Below, in pieces: positions 24,072 through 33,490 of a DNA stretch of 64,000 nucleotides (the first letter of the stretch is position 1; every line of letters begins with the position of its first letter). Source of the stretch: Methylobacterium radiodurans. GTDB lineage: Bacteria; Pseudomonadota; Alphaproteobacteria; Rhizobiales; Beijerinckiaceae. A program made the position numbers and the translations under genes. The notes beneath the pieces were generated by a model that did no database searches, was not told where the DNA came from, and saw only the letters and a program-made list of their open reading frames with translations. The stretch is taken from the NCBI RefSeq assembly GCF_003173735.1, contig NZ_CP029551.1:1975501-2039500 (forward strand). Direction: 5' to 3'.

Positions 24072-24340
24072 ACCGCACGGCACATGATAGGTCGTCTCGC
24101 GGCTGTCATGATGCGCCCTTAGCGTCGTTTTCGTCGGGGTCCGATCCCCCGGCTAATGCACCCGCCGGGTTTCTCTCATACCCCGGTTGCTGGCCAGCGG
24201 GTGCCTCCCAACCTCAAGCCGTCCAGCGTGCCAGCGCCGCCGTCGCCTACCCTGTGCTATCTCCGATCCAATAGGATCGCGACCACCTGACGGCTGCGTC
24301 AGGCCGTTGTCGGCTTCCTCAGCTCTCCTGCCGCCGCCTT

Positions 24341-24770
24341 TGACCTGACCGGCTGGTTTTGGACCGGGCTGATTGAGAGGATCAACTGGGATCGAAGGCG
24401 TCGGACAAGCGGCGAGGTCAGAAGACGCGCGCGGAGCAGGTCGTGCTGACGCTGCGCCAGATCGAGGTCCAGACCGCCCAGGGCAAGAGTTTGGCTTTGG
24501 CTCAGCTCAGGAGGCGTAGATCTCCGAGCAGAGCTACGACCGATGGCGCAAGGAGTACGGCGGCCTCCAGGTCGATCAGGCCAGGAAGATGAAGGATCTG
24601 GAGCGCGAGAACGCTCGGCTGCGGTGGCTTGTAGCTGACCTGTCCCTGGAGAAGCAGGTGCTGGCGGACGTCGCCTCGGGAACCTTGGTTCGCCCCCGAG
24701 CGACGCCGGCAGGCGGTGGCTGGCATCCGAGAGAAGTACGGCCTCTCGGAACGTCACGCTTGCCGGATCG
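24341..24770 (+). pseudogene. IS3-family element remnant (orfA and start of orfB)
   Basis: TGACCTGACCGG at 24341-24352 is a probable terminal inverted repeat; the same 12-mer lies at 48521-48532. OrfA pieces follow: SDKRRGQKTRAEQVVLTLRQ, SEQSYDRWRKEYGGLQVDQA, ENARLRWLVADLSLEKQVL. A frameshift near 24505 and a nonsense TAG at about 24520 break it. OrfB begins with VAGIREKYGLSERHACR and is lost after about 24770. Not functional. Confidence 0.8.
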
Positions 24771-24832
24771 ACGATCGTTCGAGCATCGACCGGGCGCCGA
24801 CATCCGGCGCCAGGACCGCGTTGCGACGAGGT

Positions 24833-25795
24833 TCAGTGCTGATGATCGTGATGGCCGGCGGCCGGGGTCTGAGCCGCGATCGCCTCGACCGTGAACGTGA
24901 CCGGGACGCTGCCGGCCTTCTCGAAGGTCAGCGTGCCGGGAACGGACACGCCGGGCTTCAGCGGTGCCTTAAGGTCCATCAGCATCAGGTGGTAGCCGCC
25001 CGGTGCGAGCCTCATGGTCTCGCCGGGCTTGATCGTCAGGCCCTCCTCGAGGGGCGCCATTTTCATAGTGGTACCGTCCATGGACATCGCGTGCACCTCA
25101 ACGCGTGCGGCCTGGGCAAACGTGCCGCCGATCAGGCGATCCGGCTCCGTCCCCGTGTTGCTGACCGTTACGTAGCCGCCCGCGACCTTGGCCCCGCCGG
25201 GCGTGGCCCGCACCCACGGCGTCTGGATCGACAGCGCGCCCGCCTTGACCCCGCTCGCGATCACGGCGGGCGCCTGTGCGGCGACGATGCGGACACCGGG
25301 GGCGGGCTGCTTCAGGGCGTGGGCCGAGGTGCCCGCGGACGGGATCTCGCTCCAGCGATAGCTGCCCCTTTCGCAGTCCTGCTCGACGGGGAAGTAGACA
25401 ATCTGGCCGGGCACGAAGGCGTCGGAGATCCGGGCGAAGAAGGTGAACTCGTCGACCTGATCGTCCGGCAGGCTGGAGCCGGTCCAGGTGATCGTCTTCA
25501 CGCCCTCCGAGATTGGGCCGTGGTAGTAGGGGTAGGCCTTGGCGTAGGGGCCCTTCGTCGTCGTCACCTGCCAGCCCGGCTTCGGCATCGGCTTCGCGCC
25601 GACGACACCCTCCGGGATGGTCACGCTGACCCGGGTCGTGGCCGCCCCCTCGCAGCCATGGGTGATCTGCACGACACCGCGGTAGGGCGCGTTGGGCGAG
25701 GCTTCCTTGCGGTCGAGCACGGCGTGCGCGAGAGGCTGGGCCGCGGGAATCGTCACCAGGATGGCGGCGAGCACGGCGCGGTTGGTCGCGGTCAT
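24833..25795 (-). CDS. YcnI (DUF1775)-PCuAC fusion, exported copper-binding protein
   Basis: A 320-aa exported protein. After the signal sequence, cleavage at PLA would leave His as the first residue (HAVLDRKEASPN), as in YcnI proteins that hold Cu(II) with the amino-terminal His. The YcnI/DUF1775 domain runs to about residue 165. The second domain (about 190-310) is PCuAC, with VHAMSM and GGYHLMLMDL, the His/Met copper ligands. The tail GHHDHQH is His-rich. PCuAC proteins hand copper to the Cu-A site of cytochrome oxidase. It is the last gene of a minus-strand run with a TonB-dependent receptor and a DUF2946 protein, so copper handling is likely. Confidence 0.88.
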   Translation of the reverse strand: MTATNRAVLAAILVTIPAAQPLAHAVLDRKEASPNAPYRGVVQITHGCEGAATTRVSVTIPEGVVGAKPMPKPGWQVTTTKGPYAKAYPYYHGPISEGVKTITWTGSSLPDDQVDEFTFFARISDAFVPGQIVYFPVEQDCERGSYRWSEIPSAGTSAHALKQPAPGVRIVAAQAPAVIASGVKAGALSIQTPWVRATPGGAKVAGGYVTVSNTGTEPDRLIGGTFAQAARVEVHAMSMDGTTMKMAPLEEGLTIKPGETMRLAPGGYHLMLMDLKAPLKPGVSVPGTLTFEKAGSVPVTFTVEAIAAQTPAAGHHDHQH

Positions 25796-25899
25796 GGCGG
25801 ACTCCGTTGAGATCGGGATCGAAGGTGGCGCGTGAGGCGGCCGGCCGCTCAGCGGTCGCCGCTCTTGGGGCCGCCGAGTATCGGCCGCCCTTGGGGGCG

Positions 25900-28050
25900 T
25901 TAGAAGGAAGCCCGGATGCCAGCGAAGACGCTGCGGCCGTTGCCGGGGTAGAAGGCTGCGAGGGCCGCTGCACCGCCTGCCGTCGCGCGGGCGTTGGTGA
26001 CGACCGAGATGTCCGAGATGTAGCGCTCGTCCGTGAGGTTGCGGGCGTCAGCGAACAGCGCCACGCCGTTCTTGAACTCCATCCCGGTCTGGATGTTGAA
26101 CAGCGCGTAGCCGGGTACCTGCAGCGTGTTGGCGTGGTCGGCGAAAGCACCGCGCGGCACCCAATCGACCGAGGGCGAGAGGTAGAACCCGCTCGGGTGC
26201 ACGTAGCTCAGCACCGTGCGCAGCACGTCGTCCGGGATGCCGGCGATGCGGTTGTTGCCGAAGGCCGGATCGCGCACGAAGCGGAAGTCGTTGTGCGTCC
26301 AGATCTGCGTCACCGCCAGCGTGTCGCCGATGCCGGTCAGGTCGCGGGCGATGTCGAGCGAGACGGCCGCCTCGACGCCCTGGTGCAGGGTGCGCGGCGC
26401 GTTGAAGGTCGCGGCCGGGATGTTGAGACCGGGATTGATCGAGAAGTTGATCAACTCGTCGCGGATCTCGGAACGGTAGAGCGTCACGTCCCAGGAGAGC
26501 CGGTCGACGCGGCCGCGCGAGCCCGCCTCGTAGGTCCAGGCGCGCTGGGCCTGCAACGGCACGAAGGTCGTGTTGAGCGTGTTCTGCTGCACGAGGTCGG
26601 AGAAGTCCGGCACGTCGCGCGAGCGGGTGACGTCGCCGAAGACCTGGATGTCCGGCAGCGGCTGCCAGAGCAGGCCGATCTTCGGGTTCACGCCCTCATA
26701 GGTGACGTTGCCGAACTGGACCCGCGGATTGGCCGCGAAGCCCCCCTTGTTGCTGTAGGTGCGGTTCGACGAGAACAGCTTGGCGCCCGTCATCAGGGCG
26801 ACGTCCGGCAGGAACCAGAACCGGTTCTCGCCGTAGGCCTCGTAGTTCGAGGCGCTCTGCAGGGCTCGCAGCGTCTGCGCCCCGCGGTTGCCGGCGATGT
26901 TGACGAACTGGAACGCCGAGTTCTGGCCGGCGAAGGCGCGCAGGCCCAGGACGGTGTCGTTGCGGAAGCCGCCGACCTCGAAGGTCCCGGCCCAGTGGGG
27001 CGAGATGCCGTAGGTCCAGCCGTCCTGGTCGATGACCTGGAAGATCGGGTGGTAGAGCGACTTGTGGATCGCCCAGGTGTCGATGTCGAGCTTGCCCACC
27101 TCGAGCACGAGGGAGGTGCGGTTCGCGACGCGCTCCGTCTCGACCTGCCGGGACTGATTGCCGGTGATCGCCGCGAGGCTGGGCAGGCGCGGAGTCGTCA
27201 GCGCGCTGCCGAGCGTGACGCTGCCGGGGAGCTTCTGGTCGGTCAGGTAGGCGCCGATATAGAAGCGGGTCTCGACGCCCGGGGCCAGCCGGTAGCCGAT
27301 GTTGGCGTTGAAATTCTGCGTGCGCTGGGTCTCGTGGATCCGAAACCCGTTCGCGTTCGTGACGGTGCCGTTGATCAGGACATCGACGGGCCCTGAGATG
27401 CGCGAGACCTGGAAGTGCTCCCGGATCGTGCCGAACGAGCCGCCGTCGAGGCGCAGAATGTTCGGCGCGAAGGCCGTGTAGGCGGTCGGCGTGACGAAGT
27501 TGACCGCGCCGCCCAGGGTGGTGGCCCCGAACGTCAGGGCGTTGCCGCCCTTGTAGACCTCGACCGAGCGCAGGGCGAGCGGATCGATCTGGTAGAAGTC
27601 ACCGCTGCCGTCGGCGAGATTGAAGGGGATGCCGTCCTGCAGGATCTCCAGGCCGCGCAGGTGGAAGCCGCGGCTGATGCCGGAGCCGCGCACCGAGAGG
27701 CGCAGCTCCTGGCCGTAGCGCTCCTGCACGTAGACGCCGGGCGTGTCCTTGAGAACGTCCCGCAGCGTATTGGCGTAGCGGTTCTGGAAGCTCGCGGCAT
27801 CCACGAACGCGACCGAGCCGACGGTGCCGTTCACCGCGGCGCGCTGTCGGGCGACGCTCGGCACGGTGACGGAGCCGGAGTTCTCGCCGGCCGTGGATGA
27901 CGGGCCCGCACTAGGGATGGCGGCGCCGGAGACGCTGAGTTCGGGCAGGGTGACGGCCGAGGATGCGGCGGTTTGGGCGAGGGTCGACGTGGAGGCGAGC
28001 AGCGCCAGCGACAGGGCGGCGCACAAATCGGCCCGTGGGATCCGGTGCAT
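25900..28050 (-). CDS. TonB-dependent outer-membrane receptor, likely copper-linked
   Basis: A 716-aa receptor with signal peptide (LCAALSLALLASTSTLAQ). The plug domain holds NTLRDVLKDTPGVYVQERYG, LRLSVRGSGISRGFHLRGLE and PLALRSVEVYKGGNALTFGA. A 22-strand barrel follows, ending FAGIRASF with the C-terminal Phe that BamA recognises. The ATG at 28050 gives the signal peptide directly; the frame stays open to 28092. The ligand is not told by sequence. Its neighbours (DUF2946 upstream, YcnI-PCuAC 104 bases downstream) suggest copper or a copper chelate; siderophore uptake is the alternative. Confidence 0.88.
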   Translation of the reverse strand: MHRIPRADLCAALSLALLASTSTLAQTAASSAVTLPELSVSGAAIPSAGPSSTAGENSGSVTVPSVARQRAAVNGTVGSVAFVDAASFQNRYANTLRDVLKDTPGVYVQERYGQELRLSVRGSGISRGFHLRGLEILQDGIPFNLADGSGDFYQIDPLALRSVEVYKGGNALTFGATTLGGAVNFVTPTAYTAFAPNILRLDGGSFGTIREHFQVSRISGPVDVLINGTVTNANGFRIHETQRTQNFNANIGYRLAPGVETRFYIGAYLTDQKLPGSVTLGSALTTPRLPSLAAITGNQSRQVETERVANRTSLVLEVGKLDIDTWAIHKSLYHPIFQVIDQDGWTYGISPHWAGTFEVGGFRNDTVLGLRAFAGQNSAFQFVNIAGNRGAQTLRALQSASNYEAYGENRFWFLPDVALMTGAKLFSSNRTYSNKGGFAANPRVQFGNVTYEGVNPKIGLLWQPLPDIQVFGDVTRSRDVPDFSDLVQQNTLNTTFVPLQAQRAWTYEAGSRGRVDRLSWDVTLYRSEIRDELINFSINPGLNIPAATFNAPRTLHQGVEAAVSLDIARDLTGIGDTLAVTQIWTHNDFRFVRDPAFGNNRIAGIPDDVLRTVLSYVHPSGFYLSPSVDWVPRGAFADHANTLQVPGYALFNIQTGMEFKNGVALFADARNLTDERYISDISVVTNARATAGGAAALAAFYPGNGRSVFAGIRASF

Positions 28051-28092
28051 GGAATAGGTCCGTGGTCTGAAGAGATCGGGTGGTGCGATCAA

Positions 28093-28467
28093 TCAGACGA
28101 CGGGCGGGGCGCGGGCGCTGTGTCGGAAACGAGGGGGCGCCCGCGGGACGGCGACGACCTCGGGCCGCCAAGCCAGGACCGCGATTCGGCGCTGCGGCCA
28201 GACGATCGGCAGCGCGGTCGTCGCCGGAGCCTGCAGGGCGGGGATGTGCGGCGCTGCCGTGCAGCAGGCGAGATGGTCGTGGGCGACCGGAACCTTCTCG
28301 GGATCCGCGTCGGCCGATCCGGCAGATTGGAGGCAGAGCGCGTGGGCCGGTCCGAGCGGTCCCGCCATGAGCATGCCGCCCAGGATCGCCTGAAGCGCGA
28401 GCGCGTACAGCGCGGCCACGGCAATGACCACGCGGCAGGCAGCCCATCGTGGCAGAGCGATCCGCAT
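28093..28467 (-). CDS. DUF2946-family protein
   Basis: A 124-aa protein with an N-terminal membrane or signal segment (CRVVIAVAALYALALQAILG), LCLQSAG and HDHLACCTAAPH, with paired cysteines and histidines as in DUF2946 proteins that accompany copper-linked TonB receptors. It is the first gene of the minus-strand copper-type run; its stop lies 42 bases before the receptor start. The Pro/Arg-rich C-terminus is variable. Function is unknown; metal binding by the His/Cys cluster is inference. Confidence 0.7.
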   Translation of the reverse strand: MRIALPRWAACRVVIAVAALYALALQAILGGMLMAGPLGPAHALCLQSAGSADADPEKVPVAHDHLACCTAAPHIPALQAPATTALPIVWPQRRIAVLAWRPEVVAVPRAPPRFRHSARAPPVV

Positions 28468-28631
28468 TCAGCCGACGTATGGTCACGCTTCGGCGCTCGT
28501 CAAGCCGGTATGATCGCATCGCCCAAGCGAGCAGAGCGCAAAGACCTCACGCTGCCGGAGAACTGAAAGGGTGGCTGCGCGCTATCAAGAGCCTGATCCG
28601 CCCAGAGGCGATGACGTGGGAAGATCCCGCC

Positions 28632-28657
28632 CGCACGACGCCCCTGCGCGTCGTGCG
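28632..28657 (-). terminator. 10-bp hairpin after the first tct operon
   Basis: Arms 28632-28641 and 28648-28657 are exact inverted copies (CGCACGACGC) with a 6-base loop, 18 bases beyond the tctA stop. No T-run follows on the minus strand, so termination strength is uncertain. Confidence 0.45.
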
Positions 28658-28674
28658 CGTAGGGAGGGAGGCTC

Positions 28675-30216
28675 TTACGAAGCTCCGGAACCGGCAACCT
28701 CCCGGTTCGGCCGATCGATGCCGCCCTTGCGTCTGAGGCGCTGGCGCAGGCTGCCGAGCGGTCCCCAGAACAGGAGCAGCAGGCCGAGGATCATCAGGGT
28801 CGAGACGAGGCCGTTCGAGAAGAAGACCGAGAGGTCCCCCCCCGATCCGAGCAGCGCCTGCCGGAAGGCGTCCTCCGCGCGGTCGCCGAGGACGAGGGCG
28901 AGCACCAGAGGGGCGAGCGGGTAGTCGAGCTTCTTGAACACGTAGCCGACCACGCCGAACACGAGCATCAGCCAGATGTCGAAGCGCGAGGATTCGACCG
29001 TGAAGGCGCCGATGGCGCAGACCACGAGGATGATCGGCGCGACGAGCGCGAAGGGGATGCGCATGATCGCGGCGAAGACCGGGACCGTGGCGAGCACGAT
29101 GAGGAGCCCCGCGAGGTTGCCGAGATACATCGATGCGATCAGCCCCCAGACGAACTCCTTCTTCTCGATGAACAGCATCGGGCCGGGCTGCAGGCCCCAG
29201 ATCATCAGGCCGCCGAGCAGGACCGCGGCGGTCGCCGAACCCGGAATGCCGAGCGCCAGCATCGGCAGCAGCGCCGAGGTGCCCGCGGCGTGCGCGGCGG
29301 TCTCGGGGGCCAGCACGCCCTCGATCTCGCCGCGCCCGAACGCGTCGGGCTGGCGGGAGAACCGCTTGGCGAGGCCGTAGCCCATGAACGAGGCCGCGAT
29401 CGCCCCGCCGGGCGTCACGCCCATCCACATCCCCACCACCGAGGAGCGGATCAGGGTCGCCCAGTAGCGCGGAAGCCCCGCCCAGGTGCGCAGGACCACG
29501 CCGAGATCGATGGCCGCGCGCTTGCCCTTGAAGTGCAGCCCCTCCTCGATGGTGAGCAGGATCTCGGAGACGCCGAACAGGCCGATCACCACGACGAGGA
29601 AGTCGAAGCCCTTCATCAGCTCGGGCGAGCCGAAGGTCAGGCGCAGGTCGCCCGAGATGGTGTCGAGGCCCACCGCCGCGAGGAGGAAGCCGAGCGCCAG
29701 GGAGGCGACGATCTTGGCCTTGTTCTCCCGGCCCATGCCGATGAACGAGCAGAAGGTCAGGAAGAAGACCCCGAAGAACTCCGCCGGGCCGAAGCGCAGG
29801 GCGAACTTCGCGACCAGCGGCGCCACGAAGGTGATCAGCACGACGCCCGAGAGCGCGCCGATGAACGAGGCCGTGAAGGCCGCGGTCAGGGCCTCGCCGG
29901 CCCGGCCCTGCTGCGCCAGCGGGTAGCCGTCGAAGGTGGTGGCCACCGACCACGCCTCGCCCGGAATGTTGAACAGGATCGACGTGATGGCGCCGCCGAA
30001 CAGGGCACCCCAGTAGATCGAGGACAGCAGGATGATCGCCGAGGTCGGGTCCATCCCGAAGGTGAGCGGCAGCAGGATCGCGACGCCGTTCGGCCCCCCT
30101 AGGCCCGGCAGCACGCCGACCACGATCCCGAGCAAGACGCCCACGACCATGAACAGCACGTTGTGCCAGGTCAGCGCGACCTGGAAGCCGAGCAGGAGCT
30201 GGTTGAGGTCGTCCAT
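28675..30216 (-). CDS. tctA: Tripartite tricarboxylate transporter, large membrane subunit TctA (first copy)
   Basis: A 513-aa membrane protein with about 12 segments. The family signatures are VGVLPGLGGPNGVAILLPLT, YWGALFGGAITSILFNIPGE and TALLPMLALGIPGSATAAVL with GMWMGVTPGGA. TctA forms the sodium-coupled channel of TTT systems, and TctB and TctC complete it. It is the last gene of tctC-tctB-tctA on the minus strand. A paralogue with the same signatures is encoded at 33984-35522 on the plus strand. Confidence 0.93.
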   Translation of the reverse strand: MDDLNQLLLGFQVALTWHNVLFMVVGVLLGIVVGVLPGLGGPNGVAILLPLTFGMDPTSAIILLSSIYWGALFGGAITSILFNIPGEAWSVATTFDGYPLAQQGRAGEALTAAFTASFIGALSGVVLITFVAPLVAKFALRFGPAEFFGVFFLTFCSFIGMGRENKAKIVASLALGFLLAAVGLDTISGDLRLTFGSPELMKGFDFLVVVIGLFGVSEILLTIEEGLHFKGKRAAIDLGVVLRTWAGLPRYWATLIRSSVVGMWMGVTPGGAIAASFMGYGLAKRFSRQPDAFGRGEIEGVLAPETAAHAAGTSALLPMLALGIPGSATAAVLLGGLMIWGLQPGPMLFIEKKEFVWGLIASMYLGNLAGLLIVLATVPVFAAIMRIPFALVAPIILVVCAIGAFTVESSRFDIWLMLVFGVVGYVFKKLDYPLAPLVLALVLGDRAEDAFRQALLGSGGDLSVFFSNGLVSTLMILGLLLLFWGPLGSLRQRLRRKGGIDRPNREVAGSGAS

Positions 30217-30255
30217 CTGATCTCTCCGCCGTCGACCGGCCGCCTCGGGATGGGC

Positions 30256-30753
30256 TCAGAAGCCCAGCATGGCCTCGACGGGACCCTTCGGCAGCGGGAC
30301 CCGGAACTGCAGCTCGAACACCCAGAAGGTGACGAGCGGCGTGAGCACGACGGCGAGCGCGACCTGCCACCAGCGGAAGGCGCCGAGCATCACCATGAAC
30401 AGGCCCATGAATAGCGCCGAGGCGAGATAGATGCCGAAGAACGCGATCGCCAGCACGTAGAGGAACAGGGGCACGAAGACCTGGGCCACGAGGCGGAGCT
30501 GGCCGTAGGTGACGAAGACGCTGTCCTCCCGGCGCACCGCCCCCACCAGCACGGCGCCGGCCGCGATCGCCAGGATCGCGGCGACGCGGGCCGGGAAGAA
30601 GCCGTTCTCGGGCCCGTTGTCCCAGCCTGCCCCGCGCCCGTAGGAATCCCAGAGGGCGAGCGCTGCGATCCCGATCAGCAAGAGCGCCACGACGATCTCG
30701 ACGAGCCGGCGCGACAGGCCGCGCTCGGGGAGCGGGGATGAGGCTTGCGCCAT
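30256..30753 (-). CDS. tctB: Tripartite tricarboxylate transporter, small membrane subunit TctB (first copy)
   Basis: A 165-aa protein with four hydrophobic segments (VEIVVALLLIGIAALALWDS, FFPARVAAILAIAAGAVLVG, VFVPLFLYVLAIAFFGIYLA, FRWWQVALAVVLTPLVTFWV) and the GPENGFFP motif typical of TctB. It lies 39 bases before tctA and 46 bases after tctC. It stabilises TctA in the inner membrane. Confidence 0.9.
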   Translation of the reverse strand: MAQASSPLPERGLSRRLVEIVVALLLIGIAALALWDSYGRGAGWDNGPENGFFPARVAAILAIAAGAVLVGAVRREDSVFVTYGQLRLVAQVFVPLFLYVLAIAFFGIYLASALFMGLFMVMLGAFRWWQVALAVVLTPLVTFWVFELQFRVPLPKGPVEAMLGF

Positions 30754-30799
30754 GGTGGATCCTTCCGGGATCGGTCAGCGTCTCGGCCGGGGGCCGCGC

Positions 30800-31786
30800 T
30801 CAGTTCGTGGCGATGAAGCCGGCCTTGGTCATCAGCTCCTTGTGCTTGCGCTCGTCCTCCGTGAGGAAGTCGACGAAGCTCTGGCCGGCGCGGAAGTCGG
30901 GCACCAGAGCGTTGCGCTCCAGATAGGCCTTCCATTCGGGGGTCTGGGTGACCTTCTGGAACAGGTCGACGTAGAAGGCCTGCTGCTCCGGCGTCACCTT
31001 GCCGGGCATGAACATGCCGCGCAGCATCTGGTAGGTGACGGTCACGCCCTGCGACGGGCAGGTCGGGATGTCCGACCACGCCATGTCGGCCGTGATCTTC
31101 TGCGTGTATTCCATGGGCTTGGGCGAGAAGACGCAGAGCGGCTTCACGGCACCGGAGCGCCAGTTGGCGATCTCCTCGGCCGGGTTGTTCATGTTGGCGT
31201 CGATATGCCCGCCTGCGAGCTGCACCGAGGCCGGTCCGCCGCCCTGGTAGGGCACGTAGGTAATCTTGGTGCCGGTCGCCTGCTCCATCGTCACCGAGAT
31301 GAGATGGTCCTCGCGCTTCGAGCCGTTGCCGCCGGTCTTGAGCGGCGGGGTCGCGGTCTTGGCGGCCGCGATGAAGTCCTGCGCGGTCTTGTAGGGCTTG
31401 GCGGCGTTGACCCAGAGCACGAACGCGTCCTGCGCCATCATGGCGACCGGGGTGAAGTCCTTCCAGCTCACCGGAAGCTTGGTGGCGAGCGGCGTCATGT
31501 AGATGCCGCTCGACGTCGTGATGAGCTTGTGCGGGTCACCGGCCGATTTCTGGATGTCGAGCATCGCCTCGCCGCCGGCGGCCGCGGGCTTGTTGACGAT
31601 GATGATCGGCTGCTTGACGAGGTTGCCCTTCTGGATCGCGCCCTGGATGGTGCGCGCCATCTGGTCGGACGCGCCGCCGGGCGGGAACGGAACGATGATC
31701 TCGATCGGCTTCGTGGGCTCCCAGGCCTGGGCCGAGGTAGCGGTCAGCAACAGAGCCCCGATCGCGGCTCGCACAGCACATCCCAT
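30800..31786 (-). CDS. tctC: Tripartite tricarboxylate transporter substrate-binding protein TctC/Bug (first copy)
   Basis: A 328-aa periplasmic binding protein. The signal peptide is MGCAVRAAIGALLLTATSAQA (21 residues). The mature part has KPIEIIVPFPPGGASDQMAR, the substrate-carboxylate loop of Bug proteins, and TYVPYQGGGPASVQLAGGHI. ATG 31786 is preceded by AGAGGAAG; the frame stays open to 31879 but without a signal peptide. First gene of the minus-strand operon. The ligand is a carboxylate, not identifiable here. Confidence 0.92.
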   Translation of the reverse strand: MGCAVRAAIGALLLTATSAQAWEPTKPIEIIVPFPPGGASDQMARTIQGAIQKGNLVKQPIIIVNKPAAAGGEAMLDIQKSAGDPHKLITTSSGIYMTPLATKLPVSWKDFTPVAMMAQDAFVLWVNAAKPYKTAQDFIAAAKTATPPLKTGGNGSKREDHLISVTMEQATGTKITYVPYQGGGPASVQLAGGHIDANMNNPAEEIANWRSGAVKPLCVFSPKPMEYTQKITADMAWSDIPTCPSQGVTVTYQMLRGMFMPGKVTPEQQAFYVDLFQKVTQTPEWKAYLERNALVPDFRAGQSFVDFLTEDERKHKELMTKAGFIATN

Positions 31787-32374
31787 GGCGCTTCCTCTCG
31801 CGGTGCTCTTCCGGGCACCCGTTCCATTCTGATTGATCAGGATCTTCCGGCCGCACGTACAGTCCATCGGAGCGGGCAATTCCGGGGGATCACGACACGA
31901 ATGCTCGGCTGTAGGCCGGGACCGGACATCGACAGACCTCGGGGCGCACAGCCTCGGGAACGAGCCGGCGGTCGACCAAACACTGAATTATGATGCAAGA
32001 GCGCGCAAGGGCTCGAAGCGACAGATGAATGGCTTTGCACGCTCCTGAGTGGGCAGGAACGTGACCGGACACGCCAAAGCGACTTGACCGCGGCGCGACA
32101 CCGCCGCGCATCGTGGGGGGGCTGAACTATATCGCCAAACCCCAAGCGCCGGTGAGTACACGAGGCGAAAGGATGGCTCCTCCGGTGCTATCGAGGCTGC
32201 GAGGGTCAGGCCCAAGGGAGCCGACCGGGACGGCCATGCGAGCCCGCCGGCCCTGTGCACAGCCGCAGCGCGCTTGTCAGCCGTTCAAAGATGTATCTAT
32301 AATTATTGATGCGAAGCGCGGCCGATCGTTCGGGATGCGCGGCGCCGATAAAAAACTATCCATAGGGAGGGCAT
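31787..32374. promoter_or_regulatory. 588-bp intergenic region between divergent tct operons
   Basis: No gene is supported. It must hold both promoters. A near-palindromic AT-rich 16-mer (32295-32310) lies 65 bases before tctC2, and a related AATTATGATGC is at 31986-31996. No terminator or RNA is recognised. Confidence 0.55.
32295..32310. promoter_or_regulatory. Candidate GntR operator upstream of tctC2
   Basis: ATCTATAATTATTGAT is a palindrome except for one symmetric T/T pair, in a GC-rich context. Its right half AATTATTGAT recurs at 36356-36365 before the CoA-transferase gene of the same cluster. The GntR gene at 35593 is the likely binder. Confidence 0.5.
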
Positions 32375-33388
32375 ATGCCCCTGAATTCGCGCACGATCGC
32401 CGCCGTGTTGTCGGCCGCGATCCTCGCCGTCGCGTCTCCGGCCGCGGCCGACTGGAAGGCGGAGCGCCCGGTCGAGTTCGTGGCAGCCGCGGGCCCCGGG
32501 GGCGGAACGGATCTCTTCGCCCGGGTCGTGCAGTCGGCACTGTCCAAGGACAAGCTGCTCGACGTGCCCGTCATCGTCACCAACAAGGCCGGCGGCAGCG
32601 GCGCGGAGACGTTCATCTACGCCAAGACCTCGGGCGGCGATCCCTACAAGCTCTTCTTCGGCACGCAGGACGCCTACGCCCTGCCGCTCGCCAACAAGCT
32701 GTCCTACAGCCTGAAGGATCTGGAGCCGGTCGCGGCGATGACCTTCGACCCGTTCATCCTCTGGGTGAACCCGAAGGCCTCCGGCATTCAGGACGTGAAG
32801 GATTTCATCGAGAAGGCGAAGGCGGCGCCCGGGAGCATCAAGGTCGGCGGCGCCAAGGCCAAGGAAGCCGACGAGACGCTGATGACGCTCATCGAGAAGG
32901 CGGCCGGCATCGACCTCTCCTACATCCCCTACAAGAGCGGCAGCGAGGCCGCGGTGCAGGTCGCGGGCGGCCACATCCAGGCCAACGTCAACAATCCGAG
33001 CGAGAGCGTGGAGCAGTGGCGGGCCGGCGTGCAGAAGCCGCTCTGCGTGTTCGAGGAGAAACGTCTCGCCGACACCACGGTCATCGCCGACGGCCTGTCG
33101 TGGAACGCGATCCCGACCTGCGTCGAGGCGGGCCTCGACATCAAGTCCTTCGCGCAGCCGCGCACCATCTGGGCGGCCAAGGGCATCCCGCCGGAGGCGC
33201 TGGCCTACTACACGAACCTGTTCCGGAAGGTCGCGCAGACCGAGGAGTTCAAGGGCTACATGGCGCGGGGCGCGCAGATCCCGCGCACGCTCACCGGCGA
33301 CGAGCTGAAGGCCTTCATCGCGCAGCATCGGGCGACCTACGCCGAGTACTACAAGAACAACGGCTGGCTGAAGGGCGTCGTCGACTGA
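32375..33388 (+). CDS. tctC: TctC/Bug substrate-binding protein (second copy)
   Basis: A 337-aa exported protein. The signal peptide ends ILAVASPAAA, cleavage before DWKAERPVE. PVEFVAAAGPGGGTDLFARV is the ligand-binding loop and SYIPYKSGSEAAVQVAGGHI the second family motif. ATG 32375 follows AGGGAGGG. It heads a plus-strand operon with TctB, TctA and probably the GntR gene. Paralogous to the product of 30800-31786, with similar C-terminal spacing (LCVF, IPTC). The substrate may be activated by the downstream CoA-transferase. Confidence 0.92.
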   Translation: MPLNSRTIAAVLSAAILAVASPAAADWKAERPVEFVAAAGPGGGTDLFARVVQSALSKDKLLDVPVIVTNKAGGSGAETFIYAKTSGGDPYKLFFGTQDAYALPLANKLSYSLKDLEPVAAMTFDPFILWVNPKASGIQDVKDFIEKAKAAPGSIKVGGAKAKEADETLMTLIEKAAGIDLSYIPYKSGSEAAVQVAGGHIQANVNNPSESVEQWRAGVQKPLCVFEEKRLADTTVIADGLSWNAIPTCVEAGLDIKSFAQPRTIWAAKGIPPEALAYYTNLFRKVAQTEEFKGYMARGAQIPRTLTGDELKAFIAQHRATYAEYYKNNGWLKGVVD

Positions 33389-33490
33389 GGTGCGGGGCGG
33401 CGCCCTCGGCGCCGCCGTCCATCCGGGACCGAAGCCACCACAGCTCACCGCCCGCGCCGCATGCCGGGACGGAACGGCAGGATCATGCCC

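Noticed and set aside
24716..25810. 364-aa plus-strand frame continuing from the IS3 remnant
   Set aside because: Only its first 20 residues are transposase; the rest is antisense to the YcnI-PCuAC gene.
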